In this document: piece by piece, positions 37,545-46,643 of the stretch | How positions within the stretch are numbered: position 1 is the stretch's first letter | Layout: each line of letters begins with the position of its first letter | Assembly (NCBI GenBank): GCA_019059635.1 | Contig: JAGVRJ010000006.1 | Location: 1,736,001 to 1,800,000, forward strand | Reading direction: 5' to 3' | Source of the DNA: Proales similis | Taxonomy: Eukaryota > Rotifera > Eurotatoria > Ploima > Proalidae | Length of the DNA: 64,000 nt | Notes under the pieces: model-generated | Told to the model about the DNA's origin: nothing | The model's input: only the letters and a program-made list of their open reading frames with translations | The model's database searches: none | Position numbers and translations under genes: made by a program

Positions 37545-40500
37545 TCAAAATGAATGAAAAGAGTTGAAGGCATACAGAAGAGGCGAGTCGAGCTTTACCT
37601 CCTCCGTGCTGATCGGGTGTTGTGAATAAAAGTGCACCAGCTCGGCCAGAGAGGCGAATACAGGCGTCTCTTCAGGCAGCTTGGAGTCTTGGCTCAGAAA
37701 TGAGCTTTCGCGCGAGCTCTCTCTCGAAGAGCCAGTTTTCAGATAGAAGCCCTCTTGGCTGTGATCAATTAACAAATGAACAACTTTGTCCTGGTGCTTA
37801 AGACTCAGCGCGTATTTGCAGTCTTGATAGCTCGACGGCCGAATGAGAAAGGTGCCGTTCTTGCGATTAGACAGAAGCTGAATAGACTTTTGGCGGTCGC
37901 AGTCGTGGACGAGCCACTCGTCATCGTCGCTTGGCTGCGTCCTTTTTTGACGCGGCGAAGATGGACTCGATTTCATTTGAGCGTCCGATTCGAGTTTATT
38001 CGACTGTTCGTCGACTGCCATGTCGCTCATTGATATAGAATGAACGACGTTTGACGAACTCTCGCTCGCTTTTCGACTGCTCGAGTCGCCAATCGAGCTC
38101 ATCGACTCAGAGACTTTCACAGCCGACTGAATTTTCTCGTCGCTCTCGCCGCGCTGAATAAGCCACATGTGATAGTTCTCGCGCTTCTTGCCCAACTCAA
38201 TGAGCTCTGGCTTAATAGAGTCGAGCTCCTCTTGAAGCTGATTGATCACAATGTTCAAATAATCAATGTCCGAGTTGACGCTCTGCTTTTGCGCTTGAAG
38301 TTCCTTGATTTTCTGGCTCAGTGATTGTCGGTTGTCTTCGAGCTTCTTCTCCAGTTCGCTCAGGTCGCTGAACGCCGGCTTCGAGTTGGCCGGCATCAGT
38401 TGAGAGACCAATGCTGACGTGGCAGACAACCGCCTTGTTCGCTTGTACAGCGTGTCCGTGTACGTCTTCTCCAGTTTCTTTAGCTGCTCGTTGTAAATGT
38501 GAGTGATTTTATCGAACGCCTGACAAGCCAGTTTCTTCTCGCGCAAATCCTCTCTGACCGCTTTAATCTCATTCTCCAGATTGTCGCTCTTCTGATTGAG
38601 ACCGTCAAAGGCCTGGACCGCGTCGCGAAACGCCTTGTACAATTGACTCGTGCTCCACTCGTTCGTCTTGCCGTACTCGTATTTTGACACTCCGTAAGTG
38701 AGCACCAAGTCTAACGCGTGGTTGTACTCTCTCAGAGAGATTCTCGAATAGTAGGCGATCAACGATTGAACCGAGTCGAATCTGCACGGCTTGTCAATAT
38801 CGAACAGAGGCGTTCCTTTGCCTGACTCTTGCCTGAAGATCTTTATCGACTTGGCAATGCCGCCTTTGGTCACACAAAGTGTGTACGGAGCTGACCGATC
38901 TCGGTCAGTCGAGTCTCTGATGAGAAAACTGCCGTCAGGGCCATTCTTGAGCACGAGCATGGTGGCGTCTCTCGATATGTCCTTCCAATACCAGTCGGCG
39001 TCTTCTAGCGAGTCTGACTTGAGGCTCGAATTGGACGAGACTGACTCAATGCTGGTGTTTGCTTTTGCTTCGCTCAGCGTCCGCTTAGGCCGAATTCTGT
39101 AGTCGGGCAGCTGATGGCCCCAGTCGCATTCGAATAAGAGACGCTCGATTACGAGCGCTTGCTTGTCAATGTTGCTCACTATTTCGCAGATGCGGTGCCA
39201 AGGCGGCCGAAGCAGGATGGAGCGGAATATGTGAAACATCTTGTCCGGCTTGTAGTGGCAGTCGTGCACCGTGAACTGATAGGCGCACACTTTGGTCAAA
39301 TGGGCCATGACGAAGGCCAGCGTGTCCTTGTGATATTGGTGCATTTCGTGCTCGATGATTTGCTTCAGTTCGCTTGTGCTCATTCGTTCGATGTTGTTTA
39401 CAAGTCGGTCGTAGAGTTCTTCGGGTATCACGCTGTTCTGAAGGTCTCTGAGGAAGGCTTTTATCAGCGCGGCGATCGTGTTCAAATCGAACTCGTCCAT
39501 TTGAACCAGCTCGACTCCTTGCTCGTCTATGCGCTGCTTGATGGCGTCCACCAGCGAGCTGTCCGAGCTGAGTCTATACACGTCGTACAGATCCTCTGAA
39601 GTTTTTCGCGATCGATCTTCGATTGCACTGAACGCTTTTACTAAAAGCCTGGGCACGTTTTTGCACTCTTCAGACTTGGAGCGCATCTTCTCGTCGCTGA
39701 TCAAGTCGAACAGACTGACGCCGAAGACGAAATGCCGGCCTGGCACACAGGTCTTGGGCTCGCAGGCGACCAGGCCAGTGCATGAGCATTGACGGTGCAC
39801 AAGGAGTCCGCATCGTTGACACATTAGGCCTTGGTGGACAATGCCGAGCAGGGGCCGTTTGCAGATGTTGCACTCGGTCGGTCTGCACACAGTGTGAAGC
39901 AAAAAGTGGTGATTCTCTGCCCGATAGGAATGAGTGACCAAGTGCTGCTTGAGTTGCTCTAATTCGTTCAAGAGCTGATTGAACGAGTTGTAGTTCTCGG
40001 ATCGGTAGGCGAGCTCGTCGCGAGCCTCTAGAATCGCTCTCTGGTGAAACTGGTCTCGAATGCGATACGCGTACAAATTGTGAATGTCGAGCTTAAGCAG
40101 TTTTGAGCCGTCTATCTCGTAGTTGGCGAACACTTCGGCGTATCGGTGAAGATTGATCACCGCCAGCCAAAGTCGAACGTCGTTCACTGACCAGCTCTTG
40201 ACTGGCGACCAACTTGAGTTGGAATACTGGTCACAGTCATGCACCGGCTCGCCTTCTTCGATGCATTCGCTGCTCTGAACAAACAGCTTGCAGCGGGTGT
40301 GCACGTGCCGACTGCATCTGACACAGCCCAGGCCCAAATAGCCTTCGCCCCACACGTAGTCTCCGCAGTGGGCGCATAGCACCGGCCGTTTAAAAAAGCG
40401 GATCTGAAACGAGTGCTTCTGTTTCTTGCTTCTCACCAGGGCGCCGACCGATGCGTTCGGACTTGCGTTCAACTCGTAGTTTACCTCGACGTATTCGTTC

Positions 40501-40577
40501 GACACCTTATTGCGACTCTCCTCTGCCTTACTCATTTGATTCAACCTACTGCATGGTTTCTCAATGCGTTGCTGCAT
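37545..40577 (-). CDS. PI3-kinase regulatory subunit (p85 type) with C1-SAM-C1 N-terminus
   Basis: Class IA PI3K adaptor that binds phosphotyrosine and restrains/stabilises p110. One uninterrupted 1010-codon frame. Domains in order: C1 zinc finger (~55-104; H-x12-C-x2-C-x13-C-x2-C-x4-H-x2-C), SAM (~127-190; WSVNDVRLWLAVINL), second C1 (~223-272), RhoGAP/BH (~285-480; NVPRLLVKAFSAIE, AFLRDLQNSVIPEELYDRL), nSH2 (~527-625; DADWYWKDISR, GSFLIRDS), inter-SH2 coiled coil (~640-830; LDSIKPELIELGKKRENYHMW, as in p85 SIKPDLIQLRKTRDQYLMW), cSH2 (~905-1000; WLVHDCDRQKSIQLL, GTFLIRPSS). Both SH2 FLxR arginines are present. Vertebrate p85 begins with SH3; here there is none. Start 40577; a second Met at 40535 would not affect domains. 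Lack of introns among intron-bearing neighbours suggests intron loss or retroposition. Confidence 0.92.
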   Translation of the reverse strand: MQQRIEKPCSRLNQMSKAEESRNKVSNEYVEVNYELNASPNASVGALVRSKKQKHSFQIRFFKRPVLCAHCGDYVWGEGYLGLGCVRCSRHVHTRCKLFVQSSECIEEGEPVHDCDQYSNSSWSPVKSWSVNDVRLWLAVINLHRYAEVFANYEIDGSKLLKLDIHNLYAYRIRDQFHQRAILEARDELAYRSENYNSFNQLLNELEQLKQHLVTHSYRAENHHFLLHTVCRPTECNICKRPLLGIVHQGLMCQRCGLLVHRQCSCTGLVACEPKTCVPGRHFVFGVSLFDLISDEKMRSKSEECKNVPRLLVKAFSAIEDRSRKTSEDLYDVYRLSSDSSLVDAIKQRIDEQGVELVQMDEFDLNTIAALIKAFLRDLQNSVIPEELYDRLVNNIERMSTSELKQIIEHEMHQYHKDTLAFVMAHLTKVCAYQFTVHDCHYKPDKMFHIFRSILLRPPWHRICEIVSNIDKQALVIERLLFECDWGHQLPDYRIRPKRTLSEAKANTSIESVSSNSSLKSDSLEDADWYWKDISRDATMLVLKNGPDGSFLIRDSTDRDRSAPYTLCVTKGGIAKSIKIFRQESGKGTPLFDIDKPCRFDSVQSLIAYYSRISLREYNHALDLVLTYGVSKYEYGKTNEWSTSQLYKAFRDAVQAFDGLNQKSDNLENEIKAVREDLREKKLACQAFDKITHIYNEQLKKLEKTYTDTLYKRTRRLSATSALVSQLMPANSKPAFSDLSELEKKLEDNRQSLSQKIKELQAQKQSVNSDIDYLNIVINQLQEELDSIKPELIELGKKRENYHMWLIQRGESDEKIQSAVKVSESMSSIGDSSSRKASESSSNVVHSISMSDMAVDEQSNKLESDAQMKSSPSSPRQKRTQPSDDDEWLVHDCDRQKSIQLLSNRKNGTFLIRPSSYQDCKYALSLKHQDKVVHLLIDHSQEGFYLKTGSSRESSRESSFLSQDSKLPEETPVFASLAELVHFYSQHPISTEEVKLDSPLLYAFNSFHSF

Positions 40578-41676
40578 GCTGACAAGAGAAGAGAATTTAC
40601 CTGTCGCCTGTGAATGATTGAATTTGAATCGATGTCTAGATTTGTGTTTTGCGCTTCAACGTTGGTTTATGTCAATTAAAACACGTAATCAAGCGCATTT
40701 TCTCAAATTATCTTGAACACAATGGAAAATTAAAATTAAATAGACTTGGATTGAGAGCGACACTCAATTTAAGCGCGTGCTCGTCGAGTTAATCATTCAA
40801 GGCGAGGCATCGTCAAGTCGAAGGCAACCAAGAGCCAGCACCGCAAACAGAATAGGAACCTCCCATCCCGTCGGCTCTCTGACGAGTGTGAGCGAGTTGC
40901 TGCTTGAATTTCAGCTTTGATTAATCAAGAGTCGTTTGAGGCTTTATTTCATAATTAGAGCAGCACGAGCATAATTTGCATCTCATTCCTTCAACACCGA
41001 TATCTGTCTAACACGGTCGGCAACCCATTTAGCCAGCTCATAATTAGGCCGCGGTTACCTTTGCCTGTTTCATACTTGCTCAACCTTGCGTCAACTAGGT
41101 CGTTTTCAAGCCAGAGACCGCTCCATCTGGAGAACTGCAAGCCCTACTACCGTCATCTACGCAATTCTTCTCTTGTTCCCTTTTACACGTTTCGTGTGAC
41201 CTTGACGTCCTGTCATTCAATGCTGACCTGAATCAATTCCAAAAAAGGCTCAAGGATCATAAATTTGAACTCGTCAGAGTGATGTCAGCAAAATCAAAGC
41301 TAAGGTCTCCTCTAGAGAAAGAGAGAAAAAGGAAATTTTCCAAGATCGAATTCCATCTCTCTTCTCTACTCGGCTGAAAGGGCGATTCTTGTCATTATGA
41401 ATAGTCTATCTTGCCTGGTCTCTTTGCGCTTCAGGTGCTCTGAGTCGAGAACCTGGTCTCCATCAGACCTTAAATTCACCGAGAGCAACTTGATAGGAAT
41501 CTAATTCGAATTAGAGATAAACAAACGCATTGAAAGGAGCCGAGTTCAAATTGGCACACGAGAGCAGAGAATGTCAGATCGAATTAGATAAGATTTCCTG
41601 CTTTTTCTCCTCAACTTGTCGAGGAACGAAGCGAATATCTGACGACCTGAGCAAATTGGCACCTGGGAATTCGAGT
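40578..41676. other. intergenic region, no gene seen
   Basis: About 1.1 kb between divergently transcribed genes, AT-rich, no credible coding signal. Confidence 0.5.
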
Positions 41677-41679
41677 AGT

Positions 41680-41687
41680 TATAAATA
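41680..41687 (+). promoter_or_regulatory. TATA box of the small orphan gene
   Basis: TATAAATA lies 91 bp before the ATG at 41778. A start site ~30 bp downstream would leave a ~60-nt leader, a normal core-promoter layout. Confidence 0.55.
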
Positions 41688-41777
41688 CGAGCGACCAAGT
41701 TGCCTCATTAGAGCAGTGAACAGCAAAAGATCGGCGCACAACAACAACAAAGCTTGAAACAGAGTCCTTAGAAAGCG

Positions 41778-42149
41778 ATGAGTTCGACACCGATCAAAGC
41801 TTCTTCCAAATCGAACAAGTCGTGCAAAAAGTGCTGCCAAGACTCGTCTTGTTCGATAAAATCGTATTCGAAATCGGAAGATTTAATCAGAGCGATAATC
41901 GAATCGGACCGGCCGATTGAGATTAACGAGGGAGAGCTGATCACCATCAATGGAATGACGGGCATTCTGATGAACAAAGTAGAAAGCGACTCATGGCAGA
42001 GCAAGGACGGACGCCGCGCCAATGACTACCCGATCAACATCGACTCGAACCCGATACGCATTCGCAAGGCCTACTCTGCCGCGAGCACTGGATCGTCACG
42101 ATCCCGTAAGAACCTGTCCGAATCTAAAGGCCTGCCTTCAAGATACTGA
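41778..42149 (+). CDS. small single-exon protein of unknown function
   Basis: Not recognised. A 123-residue frame with a TATA box upstream and an AATAAA signal downstream (42229-42234), so it looks like a complete transcription unit. The N-terminus is Ser/Lys/Cys-rich with a Cys cluster (KSCKKCCQDSSCS). The middle is a compact predicted beta region (PIEINEGELITINGMTGILM). The tail is Ser/Arg-rich and basic. No signal peptide or membrane segment. It converges on VPS29. The reverse strand is also open for 84 codons, but the promoter/poly(A) arrangement supports the plus strand. Confidence 0.6.
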   Translation: MSSTPIKASSKSNKSCKKCCQDSSCSIKSYSKSEDLIRAIIESDRPIEINEGELITINGMTGILMNKVESDSWQSKDGRRANDYPINIDSNPIRIRKAYSAASTGSSRSRKNLSESKGLPSRY

Positions 42150-42228
42150 CCGTCGATATTCAAATTTGCTTGTTCATTGCCGCCGAGACAAGGCCTCATC
42201 TAGGAAAGGAGATTATTGTTGATTATGA

Positions 42229-42234
42229 AATAAA
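42229..42234 (+). terminator. poly(A) signal of the small orphan gene
   Basis: AATAAA 80 bp after the stop codon at 42149, the first canonical signal downstream. Confidence 0.5.
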
Positions 42235-42408
42235 AATGCAGTTGCAATCAACTGGGGATTTTTATTTCTTAATGATGCTTGTTTCATTGATTTTCGGTTC
42301 GCTCGACTAGTTTGAAATGATTTGGTCGCCAAAGAACGTCGTGAATAAGGAAAAGAAGGAGAACGCCAACGCAACAGCAAATGTGGAAGCTGCTTTTAAT
42401 GGCGCGAA

Positions 42409-43128
42409 TTATTTCTTTGAAAATTCCATTCGCTCAACTTTAAGATCGCCGTCGATCAGTTTGTAAATGTAGACGATTATTGTGTTTGTTTGAATGTCCA
42501 TGAGAACAAACGACGGCGTGCTCGAGCTTGGAGAAACAAATCGCTCAGAGGTTAGATGGCGCTGAGTAAAATTGGACGCTTACTGCTGCAAAGGACTGAA
42601 AGCGCCCGTGGCTGAGCCGGGATTGATGAAAAATCGTCCATCTTCTTCGAACGCTTCAAACTGGTGTGTGTGGCCGGTGATGAGCACGTCGACATCAAGC
42701 TGTCTCTCGTACATGGCCAGACTTTCTTTGTCGCCCCACGGCACTATTTGATGACCGTGTGTGATTCCGATTCGAAACTGACCGACTGTGACCACCTTTT
42801 GTTCGGGAAATTCGCCCATCTGAAATGAAAATGCTCTTGAATCGAATTGAAGCTTGTTGTCGCTTGCTTCGGCTCTTACGTCGTCAAAATCGCCTCGAAC
42901 TACATGCACATCGTTTGCCAGTGACTTGAGGTAATCGAGCGTTTCCTTGTTACTCAGATTGCCTGTGCACAGAATGTGCTGAATCCTGCCCGGCACAAGA
43001 AGACTCTTGAAGCGCTTGGGCAGACCATGAGAACGATAGGGAATGTGCAAGTCACCGATGACCAAGACCAGCTTGACGTGGTTAATTAAAACGCCTCCAG
43101 ACCCTGAAATTAAGGCTGAACTTACCAT
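42409..43128 (-). CDS. VPS29: VPS29, retromer subunit
   Basis: Metallophosphoesterase-fold subunit of the retromer/retriever coats that recycle endosomal cargo. Exons: 43128-43126 (ATG alone), 43071-42880, 42819-42584 and 42526-42409, giving 182 residues, the human length. Landmarks: [87 protein letters not shown], and the terminal exon [14 protein letters not shown] ending VERMEFSKK. The first intron follows the initiator codon directly. The second intron (42879-42820) is 60 nt, in frame and stop-free; reading through would insert 20 residues absent from the family. Metal-ligand positions (GDLH, GHTH) are kept. Confidence 0.93.
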
Positions 43129-43378
43129 TCTGAAATTTTGATCGCTGTTTTCAGAGAATTTCTTACAAAAAATATCGACAACACCGTCTGCTTTCAAACT
43201 TGTCTTATAGTTTGGTCAGGTGACTCTGGACTCGGCTGAAGAATATTAGCAAGCCCATTTGACACGATTATTTCGGCATAATTTTGAAATGACAAACGCA
43301 AAAGCGAGCCGGTTTTGTCTTGATGCTTTATTTTTCGTTTAGAGCTTTTCTTTTATTCTGAGCACATAAACCAGACAA

Positions 43379-44869
43379 TCAGAGAAGAATCGGATTCGGT
43401 GTTATTTCTACAGTTGCTTGCGAATCTGAAGATTTAGGGATTACGGTCAAATGCAGAATGCTTGTCGACTGGTTGAAATTGTAGGCCAAATTTGAGCTGA
43501 CGCTAACGTGGAAGCCTTTTGGGTAAACGTGACCGGGAACAAATATGTCCGTGGAAAGGTCTGAGTCAAGATTTGCAACAAAAGAGAACTCAAATTCTCG
43601 GCTTGTTGAGTTGAAGAACATTTTAGTTGGCGCTCCGTCGATGGCTTTGGCGAAGACGCGCGAGAAAATGCTCAGCAGCTGTGGATCCGGGTTGAACGTT
43701 GCATCGTACAGGTCGGAGTCCCAATATGTCCACGATTGAAAGTGCAAGTCAGCGGCGTCGAGAATAAACATGCACTCGTCCAGATTGCTCGTGTTGTTGA
43801 AGCGGTAGATGCAGGTGCCGAACTCGGTCAGAAACGAGGCAGCACCGCCAATCCTTTGCATTTCAGTCTCAACCGTTTGGAAATAGGTATTGAGCTGCCA
43901 ATCTTCGCAAAACTGCCGCACGAACGCAGGAAGGGAGCCATTGACAAGTGGATGTTGATCAAGATCCAGTAGCCAACAGTAGAAATGCCACGAGAAGACT
44001 GTTCTGCCGACGTCTGAGCGAGGCGCATGTTGAAATCCGGTGCCGAGAGCAAGGCCGTTCGACATGAGGCTCCAAGTGACCGGCTCATAGAAGACAAGCG
44101 TGTCCTGGTCAAACTCTCTAATGCGATCGTAGACGCGGTCGTAGAGCGGCATTAAGTTGGTACTGTCCGCTACGCCGGGAAGAACCAGCAAAGGATCGGA
44201 GTAAATATCTCCGGCCCAAGGCTCGTTTATGAGCTCGTAGCCGAGCACAGAAGATTCGTTGGCAAACAGTTGCGCTGTGGTTGTCCAGAATTGCTGGAAA
44301 TAGCTTTCGAAAGAGCTCACATTGTGGTACAGTGATTGGAAAGCAGATCCACATGCTTCAGTGGCGTATGCGTTGAAGCCGAGATCTTTGCGCTTGAACG
44401 GCCACGGATACGGGTGTTTGGGCGCAGGCAGTTTGTCCACAAGCCAGCGCGGCACTCCGTCGTAGGATTCAAATTCACTCGACATCATGTCCTGATGCAT
44501 GTCCAAGATGACAAATATTCCGCGTCGGGCGAGGTCGTGCACTATTTGACGCATCTCGCTCACATAGCTCATGTTGAGCTGATTCTCTTGCGGGTAGAGA
44601 CCGGACCACATGAAACCGAGCCGAATTACATTAAAGCCCCACTTTTGCAGCAAATCCAGATGAGTGGCATTTTTTAAATTATTATGCCCTGAGTTGGGGA
44701 TCCAGGGGTGACTCTTGCGAACGGCATTCAAACCGTGAAATAATAAAACCCGACCACTCTGATCAATAAATTGACCATCTCTGATTCTGACCTTCTCCAG
44801 ACAAGTCGAGTATCTCACCAGCCCACTAGCCCAACACAATAGTAACAGTGCCAATGCCGATGCACGCAT
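43379..44869 (-). CDS. secreted glycoside hydrolase family 5, endoglycoceramidase-like
   Basis: Predicted to cleave the oligosaccharide-ceramide bond of glycosphingolipids. Single exon, 496 residues. Signal peptide (MRASALALLLLCWASGLV). GH5 core: LLFHGLNAVRKSHPW, WGFNVIRLGFMWSGLYP, FVILDMHQDMMS, LGYELINEPWAGD (acid/base Glu ~216), FSWHFYCW, and ASFLTEFGTC (nucleophile Glu ~349). The D-M-H-Q-D and NEPWAGD blocks and the large insert before 'PWPFKRKDLGFNAYATEACG' fit endoglycoceramidases of Rhodococcus/Hydra type (recall). A C-terminal beta domain follows the barrel; several N-glycosylation sequons are present. Intronless among intron-bearing neighbours, compatible with ancient transfer or intron loss. 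Cellulase-type GH5 is the alternative, judged less likely. Confidence 0.83.
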   Translation of the reverse strand: MRASALALLLLCWASGLVRYSTCLEKVRIRDGQFIDQSGRVLLFHGLNAVRKSHPWIPNSGHNNLKNATHLDLLQKWGFNVIRLGFMWSGLYPQENQLNMSYVSEMRQIVHDLARRGIFVILDMHQDMMSSEFESYDGVPRWLVDKLPAPKHPYPWPFKRKDLGFNAYATEACGSAFQSLYHNVSSFESYFQQFWTTTAQLFANESSVLGYELINEPWAGDIYSDPLLVLPGVADSTNLMPLYDRVYDRIREFDQDTLVFYEPVTWSLMSNGLALGTGFQHAPRSDVGRTVFSWHFYCWLLDLDQHPLVNGSLPAFVRQFCEDWQLNTYFQTVETEMQRIGGAASFLTEFGTCIYRFNNTSNLDECMFILDAADLHFQSWTYWDSDLYDATFNPDPQLLSIFSRVFAKAIDGAPTKMFFNSTSREFEFSFVANLDSDLSTDIFVPGHVYPKGFHVSVSSNLAYNFNQSTSILHLTVIPKSSDSQATVEITPNPILL

Positions 44870-45052
44870 TTCTTTGGCTATTTTTATAATCTCAAGTTTG
44901 CTAAATCCTGCGCATGAGCTCCATTAGGCCTGTTCGCATCATTGTTTGTTATCTATTTGAGGCCGATCACAAGACATGCAAGAACAACAAGCAAAGAGAG
45001 AGCAGCCCGCTTGAGCATTATAATCATCATCATGCTGTTTATTGAAGCTGCT

Positions 45053-45941
45053 TTAGTCCCATTTCTCTTCGGCGTCGGCCACTTCTCTGTGTTTGAGCAC
45101 CTCGATTTGCGACCTTCCTTTGGTCTCTGCCTGCACGATTTCGTCGATCTGACGAAACTGTCCTGGATCGATGAGCAAGATCTAGACACAATGAAAAAAA
45201 GATAAAAAAAAAGCAGTTGAGTGAGCAGCAAAGCAAAGCGAATGCACCGACCATTTCGATTGAGTCCGAGTCAATTTCGTCGCTTTCAACTTCCGAGGCC
45301 AAGCTGTGGATCTTCTCGCGCAGCTTCTTTCCCTCTTTGATCGGAAGCTGGAGACGAATTCTCATCTGAGCTCGTTGAATAGCCAGAGTGCCGGAGGTTT
45401 GAAGCAGTCGAACGACTTCAAGCGCCTGCTGCTTGCTGCTCTTGGCCGAATTCACTGAGAAATGCGCGTCTTTCATGGCCTGCTCTATCATGGACACGGT
45501 ATACGGTCGTTTGGTCTCCGGATTCACACACTTGTCCGCAACTATGGTCGCAATCTCTTTGAACAGATTTTCGATTTGATGATGACGCTCTTTGTCAGAG
45601 ACTTGAAGCTCTCCCTTTTCCAAGATCTAAACCGCCGATCATTGAGACTTGTTCAATACTAGCGAGCTTAGAAGAGCTACCTCATGAATGATTTTTTTCT
45701 CGTCATCGTTGCCAAACGCGGCTATCAGGTCTTCTTTCTTGGCCATTTGTCCTTTACTCACGTTGGTGAATATTGAATGCGACTGGAGCACATCGTCGAG
45801 GTCGGTGTCGACCTTGTTTCGCCAGGAGACCACCTTGTTCTTGTAGCAAGCCAGTTCGAATCGGCGTCCGGATTTCTTCAGCCGCACAACGGCCACATTG
45901 GTCAATTGAATTCGATTGAGCGGAGTGAATATTTTTGCCAT
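45053..45941 (-). CDS. SBDS: SBDS ribosome maturation factor
   Basis: Works with EFL1 to release eIF6 from pre-60S subunits. Exons 45941-45681, 45626-45252 and 45181-45053, all phase 0, give 254 residues (human 250). N-terminal FYSH domain: [60 protein letters not shown]. Central helical domain: [38 protein letters not shown]-terminal ferredoxin-like domain: [52 protein letters not shown]. Start ATG 45941 gives MAKIFTP, the conserved N-terminus. All three domains are complete. Confidence 0.95.
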
Positions 45942-46094
45942 TGTTGCTCTCTCTAACTCAAACAAACTCGAGTCAATTTACAAATAGCTGCTCTTTCCTT
46001 CTGTTTGGCGTAGTTTTGCCTCGTTGAATGCATTTGTCGAGCGCGCGCCGAGTCTTAATATACGCCATAATTTCATTCAAATTGGGTAATACTT

Positions 46095-46430
46095 GTCAAG
46101 ATCGCATTCTACTCTATATTGTCCGCCTTTTGTCTTGGCACACTATCTTGGCATTCTTTTTCCTGTGGCTGGAAGCACTGGCAGAGCGCTCCGTCCTGCT
46201 GAAATAGAAGGTATTGGAGATATGTCCTCGAAATACCAACGAATCGAAGGTATTAGGCACGTTTCGAGGATCTCCTTGTAGACGTACTGGTTCAAACGGC
46301 CTTGGATATTGTGAAGCTTGCCAAAACCTTGACTACAGATGCAGAAAAGCGAAAAATACTTCTTTTTCTCGATAATTTCTGGACACACATGTTGAATAGT
46401 GAGTTTGAGAGGCCTACAATCTTGCATTCT
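46095..46430 (-). mobile_element. Tc1/mariner-like transposase relic
   Basis: Minus-strand reading gives a stretch typical of the transposase catalytic region: LHNIQGRLNQYVYKEILETC, then LIPSIRWYF. After a frame break comes CQDSVPRQKADNI, resembling the FQQDNAPCHTAK block with the second catalytic Asp. The two parts are in different frames and there is no complete gene, so this is a decayed fragment. I could not identify terminal inverted repeats. The assignment rests on recall of motif shape only. Confidence 0.45.
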
Positions 46431-46643
46431 GTATCTTGTTTCAAAATGCGCGTTAAAGAATGCATCGCATCCTTCGCAGACTCGCCCCTTTCTAATTGGT
46501 GTTGATTAGCCGATGACATATCGTAGCGCAAAAAGGTTGCCAAGCAACAGGGTGTTGAGAGCTCTCAAAGGTAAAGCGTAAATGCTAATCAAATGAGGAA
46601 CGAAGCACACAGGGAATAGGACATGGAACGGCCCGAGTAAAAA

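Noticed and set aside
38791-39599. Plus-strand frames of 100-146 codons inside the p85 gene
   Set aside because: Antisense shadows of a strongly supported coding exon.
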